Both the position numbers and the translations under genes were made by a program. From Pelagibius sp965227505 (GTDB taxonomy: Bacteria > Pseudomonadota > Alphaproteobacteria > Kiloniellales > Kiloniellaceae), in contig NZ_OZ245757.1 in assembly GCF_965227505.1 (NCBI RefSeq), forward strand, positions 868,001 to 932,000: a DNA stretch of 64,000 nt, read 5' to 3'. Numbering within the stretch: position 1 is the first letter of the stretch; each line of letters starts with the position of its first letter. The notes under the pieces are model-generated. The model saw only the letters and a program-made list of their open reading frames with translations, had not been told where the DNA came from and made no database searches. Positions 59,570 to 64,000 of the stretch are shown here, piece by piece.

Positions 59570-62041
59570 CTATTCGCCGAGGACTTCCTTCACCTTCCCG
59601 GCCAGCTGCTTGAGGCTGAAGGGCTTGGGCAGGAAGTGGATCCCGGCATCCTCGTCGAGGCGCTTGCGGAAGTTGTCCTCGGCATAGCCGGAGATGAAGA
59701 TGACCTTCAGGTCGGGGCGCTGGGCGCGCACCTCCTTCACCAGGCTGGGCCCGTCCAGGCGCGGCATGACGACATCGGTCACCAGCAGGTCGATGGGGTC
59801 CCCCTCGCCGTTCAGCATCTCCAGGGCGGTCTCGCCGGAGTTCGCCTCCAGCACGTTGTAGCCCTTGTTCCGCAGTGCCCGGGCACTGAAGGCGCGCACC
59901 GCATCCTCGTCCTCCACCAGCATCAGCGTGCCGGCGCCGGTCAGGTCACGGCGGTCCTGGGCCTCGGCATCGGCGATGCTCTCGGCCACCTCTTCCTCGG
60001 CTGCCTGCGGAAGGTAGATGGAAAACACGGTGCCTTCATCGAGCTTGCTTTCGACGAAGACGTAGCCGCCGGTCTGCTTGACGATCCCGTAGACGGTCGA
60101 AAGACCGAGGCCGGTGCCGGCGCCGACCTCCTTGGTGGAGAAGAAGGGATCGAAGATGCGGTCCAGGTTCTCCGGCGGAATGCCGCAGCCGCTGTCGTCC
60201 ACCTCGATCAAGGCATAGCTGCCCGGCGGCATGACCTCGTCCTTGATCTTGCGTTCCTCCTCGACCTGCATGTTGGCGGTGCGGATCGTCAGCACGCCGC
60301 CTTCCTGCATGGCGTCGCGCGCGTTGACCGCCAGGTTGATGATCACCTGTTCGAGCTGGCCCTGGTCGGCCTTGATCACGCCGAGGTCGCGGCCGTGGCT
60401 CATTTTCAGTTCGATGTTCTCGCCGATCAGCCGGCGCAGCAGGTGCGAGAGTTCGGCCAGGATGTCGGTGATATTGAGCAGCCGCGGCTGCAGGGTCTGC
60501 TGGCGTGAAAAGGCGAGAAGCTGACGCACCAGATTGGCGGCGCGATTGGCGTTCTGCTTGATCTGCATGATATCGGCAAAGGACTGGTCGCCCGGCCGGT
60601 GGCGCAGCAGCAGCAGATCGGAGAAGCCGATCATCGCCGTGAGCAGATTGTTGAAGTCGTGGGCAATGCCGCCGGCCAGCTGGCCGACCGCCTGCATTTT
60701 CTGTGACTGGGCGAACTGCCGCTCCAGGTTCTTCTGCTCCGTGCTGTCGATGAAATGGACGACAAAGCCGTCGAGCGATCCGTCGCTTGCTTCGGTGCGG
60801 TTCACGTAGAGCGCGCAGACGGGCCCCTCCTCTCCTTTGAGATGGGCCTCCAGCGGAGCCGCCAACTGCTTGTCCTTGCCCCCGGCCGAGGCGCTCAGCA
60901 CGGCCCTGAGGCCCGCGACGTCGCTTTCCGCCAGCAGCTCGAAAATCGAAACCCCGTGCTGACCGGTCGCCGGCTTGCCGATCAGTCGGCCGAAGGCGTC
61001 GTTGCACTCCTGAATCATCCCTTCCGGATCGATCAGGGCAATGCCGGCCGGCGCCTTGGCGAAGAGCTGCTCGAAGCGGCGCTCCGACTGCTCAAGCGCC
61101 GCGGCCATCGCCTCTTCACGCGAGAGGTCGCGGACCACCGAGCGCGTGCGCAGAACCTTCCCATCCTGATCGCGCACCACGTCCTGACGTATGGCGGCGC
61201 GAAATCCCTGCCCCCCGGCACCCTTCAGGATCACTTCGCCCTGCGACCGGCCGTCGTCGCCGAAGGGATCGAAGGGCGAAGCGCCTGTCAGAGGCCCGCC
61301 CTGCACCACGTCGTGCAGCCGGATGCGGCCCTGCTCCAGATCGTTCTGAGCGAGTCCCAGCCACTCGCAGAGGGTATGGTTGGCGAAGAGGAAGCGGCCC
61401 TGCGCGTCGCAGGAGTAGAAGCCGACCGGTGCGTTCTCCAGGAGGTCGACGAAGCGCTCCTGCTCCTGGCGCATGATCTGTTCCATCTGACGGCGCGGCG
61501 TGATGTCGTCCACCATCCAATAGACGCATCCGGGATGCTCCGGCAGTGGATAGGCCGCGACGAAACGCCAGTCGTAGGCACCGCCAGAGCTCTGTGAGGG
61601 GCTCTGTGAGGGGCTCTGTGAGGGGCCCTGTGAGGGGCCCTGTGAGGGGCCCTGTGAGGGTCCCTCTGGAGATTCCCCTGCCGGCCCGGCGTCGTCCCGA
61701 GGGTCCCGACCGGCGGCCGGCACGCGAATTTCGCATTGCCCGGCGAACCCGCTGCGGGCCTGCTCCTCCAGGCTGCGCAGCTGCTGGCTCGCCTCCGGAT
61801 CGTCGCGCACCTGCTCGGCGAGCAGCGCTGGGATGGGCCTTGGGGCACCGCCGAAGAAGTCCTCCAGGGCCGGATTGGCGAGCAGGCTCTTCCCCTCCGC
61901 CGAGACCACCTGCCAGGGTTTCGGCACGGCGGCGAAAACCGCACTGCAGAGACTGCGGCGGCGCAGCCGGTACCAGGCGCCGACGGCGCCGGCCAGCGCG
62001 CCCAGGAGCCCGCCCAGGACGAAGAAAAGCAGGTCCAGCAC
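59570..62041 (-). CDS. cckA: Hybrid sensor histidine kinase CckA
   Basis: 823 residues from GTG 62041, chosen because GGGGAGGGG lies seven bases upstream; a GTG ten codons earlier is possible. One membrane hairpin region (LLFFVLGGLLGALAGAVGAW), then PAS domains (about 195-310 and 320-440), the histidine-phosphorylation motif GGIAHDFNNLL (His461), an ATPase domain, and a receiver with Asp756 (LLVTDVVMPRLDG). The core from AHDFNNLL through NRAANLVRQLLAFSRQQ is nearly identical to known CckA. It feeds phosphate to ChpT and so to CtrA and CpdR. A PSQG repeat in the linker is unusual. Confidence 0.92.
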   Translation of the reverse strand: MLDLLFFVLGGLLGALAGAVGAWYRLRRRSLCSAVFAAVPKPWQVVSAEGKSLLANPALEDFFGGAPRPIPALLAEQVRDDPEASQQLRSLEEQARSGFAGQCEIRVPAAGRDPRDDAGPAGESPEGPSQGPSQGPSQGPSQSPSQSPSQSSGGAYDWRFVAAYPLPEHPGCVYWMVDDITPRRQMEQIMRQEQERFVDLLENAPVGFYSCDAQGRFLFANHTLCEWLGLAQNDLEQGRIRLHDVVQGGPLTGASPFDPFGDDGRSQGEVILKGAGGQGFRAAIRQDVVRDQDGKVLRTRSVVRDLSREEAMAAALEQSERRFEQLFAKAPAGIALIDPEGMIQECNDAFGRLIGKPATGQHGVSIFELLAESDVAGLRAVLSASAGGKDKQLAAPLEAHLKGEEGPVCALYVNRTEASDGSLDGFVVHFIDSTEQKNLERQFAQSQKMQAVGQLAGGIAHDFNNLLTAMIGFSDLLLLRHRPGDQSFADIMQIKQNANRAANLVRQLLAFSRQQTLQPRLLNITDILAELSHLLRRLIGENIELKMSHGRDLGVIKADQGQLEQVIINLAVNARDAMQEGGVLTIRTANMQVEEERKIKDEVMPPGSYALIEVDDSGCGIPPENLDRIFDPFFSTKEVGAGTGLGLSTVYGIVKQTGGYVFVESKLDEGTVFSIYLPQAAEEEVAESIADAEAQDRRDLTGAGTLMLVEDEDAVRAFSARALRNKGYNVLEANSGETALEMLNGEGDPIDLLVTDVVMPRLDGPSLVKEVRAQRPDLKVIFISGYAEDNFRKRLDEDAGIHFLPKPFSLKQLAGKVKEVLGE
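61589..61660. repeat. 12-bp in-frame minisatellite in cckA
   Basis: Six units of 12 bp, three GCTCTGTGAGGG then three GCCCTGTGAGGG, run without gaps. On the coding strand each adds PSQS or PSQG, giving a flexible linker between the membrane segment and the first PAS domain. Unit length is a multiple of three, so copy changes keep the frame. Confidence 0.85.
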
Positions 62042-62148
62042 TAGCGATCCCCTCCCCGGTCCCTGCTGCACCCGGGCCGTTCAAACGATTCCGGTGCAGG
62101 GCTTTTCGGACAGTCCTCAGCCATACGCGCGATCCTAGCCGCCAATGG

Positions 62149-62165
62149 TTAACCAAGATTAACCA
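62149..62165. promoter_or_regulatory. Paired TTAACCA half-sites upstream of cckA
   Basis: TTAACCA occurs at 62149-62155 and again at 62159-62165, ten bases apart start to start, inside TGGTTAACCA-AGATTAACCA. The half-site is the CtrA core TTAAC(C). Spacing between the TTAA parts is six bases rather than the usual seven. Located 108-124 bp before the cckA start, in the gap to flhB. Confidence 0.5.
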
Positions 62166-62241
62166 CAGCGGCCGAGTCTTCGGCAAGGACCATGGCGCCG
62201 GCGTAGGGGAATGGCCGGGCGCGGCAAGCCGCGCAAAGCGC

Positions 62242-63324
62242 TCAACGCGGCCGGCGGTTCAGTCCGCGGCGCAGCTTCATGACGTAGCCGATGATCTCGG
62301 CCACGGCCTTGTAATGCTCGGGCGGGATTTCCTGGTCGACTTCGACGGAGGCATGCAGGGCGCGGGCCACCGGCGGGTTTTCGACAATGGGGATGTCGTT
62401 CTCCTCGGCCACCTCGCGGATCTTGAGGGCGATGTTGTCGGCGCCTTTGGCCAGGACCTTTGGCGCCTCCATCGTCGCCTGGTCGTATTTCAGGGCCACG
62501 GCAAAGTGGGTCGGGTTGGTGACCACCACGTCGGCCTCGGGCACCGCTGCCATCATGCGCTTGCGCGCCCGCTCGGCGCGGATCTGCCGCAGGCGCCCCT
62601 TGATCATCGGATCGCCTTCGGTCTGCTTGTGCTCGTCCTTCACCTGCTGCTTGGTCATGCGCAGCTCTTTGTGGTGCTGGTAGCGCTGGTAGAGCACGTC
62701 GATCAGCGCGACGATGGTCATGACCGACAGCACGCCGATCACGACCTTCACGGCCTCCAGGCGCACCAAAACCAGCAGGTCCTGCACCTCCATGGTCGGC
62801 ATGTCCAGGACCATGTTGCGGTCGGGCCAGACCATCAGCCCCACCACCGTGCTGACGATCGCCAGCTTCAGCAGACCTTTCGCGAAATCGGTCAGGGCCC
62901 GGCTGGAGAACATCTTCTTGAAGCCGCGCTTGAAGCCGATGTTCGAGAGCTTCGGTTTGATCTGCTCGGCGGTTACGATGACTCCGTTCTGGATGGTTCC
63001 GGCCAGAAGACCGGCCAGCACGATAATGGCCAGCGGGATGGCGGCCACCCGAAGGATGTCGAGAGCGGTGCCGCTGAGAACCTCCTGCAGCAATCCGTTG
63101 TCGAGCGAGAGGCGGTGCGGCTGCTCCAGGTAGGGACGCATCAAGCCGCCGATATCCGACATCATGGATTCCGAGAACAGACCGACGACGATGGCCAGCG
63201 CCAGGATCATGAACCAGTGCGAGACCTCCTGCGAGCGGGCGACCTGGCCCTTCTCGCGCGCATCGCTCAGGCGTTTGCCTGTCGGTTCCTCTGTTTTTTG
63301 TGAATCGTCGTCTTCGCCGGCCAT
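62242..63324 (-). CDS. flhB: Flagellar export protein FlhB
   Basis: 360 residues. Opening KTEEPTGKRLSDAREKGQV is the family start; four membrane helices lie at about 36-215, and the cytosolic FlhB-C domain has the self-cleaving NPTH at 270-273. Cleavage between Asn and Pro switches the flagellar export gate from rod/hook to filament substrates. A GGAG site overlaps the end of fliR, 12 bp upstream, so the two are co-translated. Confidence 0.94.
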   Translation of the reverse strand: MAGEDDDSQKTEEPTGKRLSDAREKGQVARSQEVSHWFMILALAIVVGLFSESMMSDIGGLMRPYLEQPHRLSLDNGLLQEVLSGTALDILRVAAIPLAIIVLAGLLAGTIQNGVIVTAEQIKPKLSNIGFKRGFKKMFSSRALTDFAKGLLKLAIVSTVVGLMVWPDRNMVLDMPTMEVQDLLVLVRLEAVKVVIGVLSVMTIVALIDVLYQRYQHHKELRMTKQQVKDEHKQTEGDPMIKGRLRQIRAERARKRMMAAVPEADVVVTNPTHFAVALKYDQATMEAPKVLAKGADNIALKIREVAEENDIPIVENPPVARALHASVEVDQEIPPEHYKAVAEIIGYVMKLRRGLNRRPR

Positions 63325-63336
63325 CGCCCGGGTCTC

Positions 63337-64000
63337 CTAGGGCAGCCCGACGAACGGCAGGGTCATTTCCTGGAATCCGGTCAGGAACCAGCCCATGATC
63401 GCCGGCAGGGCGATCATCAGGATCGCCATTCCGACGAGGATCTGCAGCGGAATGGCGATGAAGAAAACCTGCATCTGCGGCATCAGCCGCGCCAGCAGGC
63501 CAAGGCCCAGATTGAAGATCAGGCCGACGGCGATGAACGGCGACGAAATCTGAAAACCGAGCAGGAAGGCCTTGGCAACGACCCGGGAGATCATTTCCGA
63601 AATGTCGCCGACAAAGATCGGCGCCCCGGGCTGAAAGAGCTGATAGCTGTCGATCACACCGCGCAGCAACAGGTGGTGCAGGTCCAGCACCAGGATGATC
63701 AGCAGTGCCAGGGTGGAAAGGAACGATCCGGCGATGGAGCCCTGCTGCGCCGCCGTCGGGTCGTTGGTCAGGGCATTGGCCAGGCCGGTTATCGTCGCGA
63801 TGATCATGCCGCCGATGGACAGCGCGGCCATCAGAAGGCGCGACAGCGACCCCAGGAACAGGCCGATGAAGGCCTCGCCGAAGACCAGCAGCAGAAGCGC
63901 CGCCGCGCTGTCCGGCAGCGGCGGAAGGCCGGGGGCGATCGCGGGGTGGATCACCACCGCGGTAACCAGCGCCAGCAGGAGGCGGATCCGGGTCGAGATA
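63337..64000 (-). CDS. fliR: Flagellar export protein FliR, cut by right edge
   Basis: The frame runs to the right edge (first complete codon at 63997-63999) without reaching a start, so the N-terminal 40 or so residues are missing. The visible part has five hydrophobic helices, with VFGEAFIGLFLGSLSRLL (export-gate loop), GGMIIATITGLANALTNDP and the C-terminal IPLQILVGMAILMIALPAIM. It forms the export gate with FliP and FliQ in the inner membrane. flhB follows at once. Confidence 0.92.
   Translation of the reverse strand, partial: ISTRIRLLLALVTAVVIHPAIAPGLPPLPDSAAALLLLVFGEAFIGLFLGSLSRLLMAALSIGGMIIATITGLANALTNDPTAAQQGSIAGSFLSTLALLIILVLDLHHLLLRGVIDSYQLFQPGAPIFVGDISEMISRVVAKAFLLGFQISSPFIAVGLIFNLGLGLLARLMPQMQVFFIAIPLQILVGMAILMIALPAIMGWFLTGFQEMTLPFVGLP

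Noticed and set aside
1..64000. Search by eye for tRNA, rRNA, insertion sequences, prophage genes, integrases and attachment sites
   Set aside because: None recognised. Absence by eye is not proof for small RNAs, which would need covariance models.

Overview
The window looks like chromosome of a GC-rich, flagellated alphaproteobacterium, most likely a Rhodospirillales/Kiloniellales-type marine or soil organism. This rests on family recognition: a CckA hybrid kinase next to recA, alaS and flhB/fliR, an IalB-family protein, PAS_5 and DUF427 proteins, eukaryote-type NADP isocitrate dehydrogenase and many ABC uptake systems. I saw no rRNA, tRNA, insertion sequence, prophage or CRISPR array.

Left part (1-25 kb) is catabolic and accessory. 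It starts with an edge-truncated beta-propeller lipoprotein and a class V aminotransferase, then a poorly coding stretch with a lower-GC hypothetical gene, a GNAT acetyltransferase and a PAP2 lipoprotein. Two tandem dimethylglycine/sarcosine dehydrogenase-type flavoproteins follow with an XRE-cupin regulator. Divergent from these is a fumarylacetoacetate-hydrolase-family dehydratase plus semialdehyde dehydrogenase pair. A minus-strand block (22.6-16.7 kb) has a TetR regulator, a PhnCDE-type ABC importer, a 3-hydroxyisobutyrate/threonate-type dehydrogenase and a TIM-barrel isomerase. Next is a Rieske oxygenase with the glutamate-bridged active site of quaternary-amine demethylases.

Middle part (25-48 kb): a divergent MFS/TetR pair with two perfect operator palindromes; a Zn-dehydrogenase homologue lacking its catalytic cysteine; a LysR/betaine-binding-protein divergon with nested dyads; an intact DUF533 gene and a decayed fragment of one; an AceE/MdeB-like E1 enzyme divergent from an Lrp regulator; an NMT1/SsuA-type ABC importer; three small proteins (44, 55 and 62 aa); a nitrate-sensing-domain chemoreceptor; an orphan rod-type flagellar gene; and a PadR-RND efflux cluster whose promoter carries four exact 12-bp-period repeats.

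Right part (45-64 kb) is mostly core: pssA/psd phospholipid genes, a LysM protein, two cytochromes c, a LOG-type hydrolase, icd, cyclophilin, MscS channel, alaS, ialB, recA, cckA, flhB and fliR (cut by the right edge). Points of note are 12-bp in-frame minisatellites in both the LysM gene and cckA, a large dyad upstream of recA, and paired TTAACCA half-sites (CtrA-like) upstream of cckA.

Together the accessory genes suggest a cell that takes up and demethylates quaternary amines (betaine-type binding protein, Rieske demethylase, dimethylglycine/sarcosine dehydrogenases). That link is inferred from families and proximity, not from a single operon.
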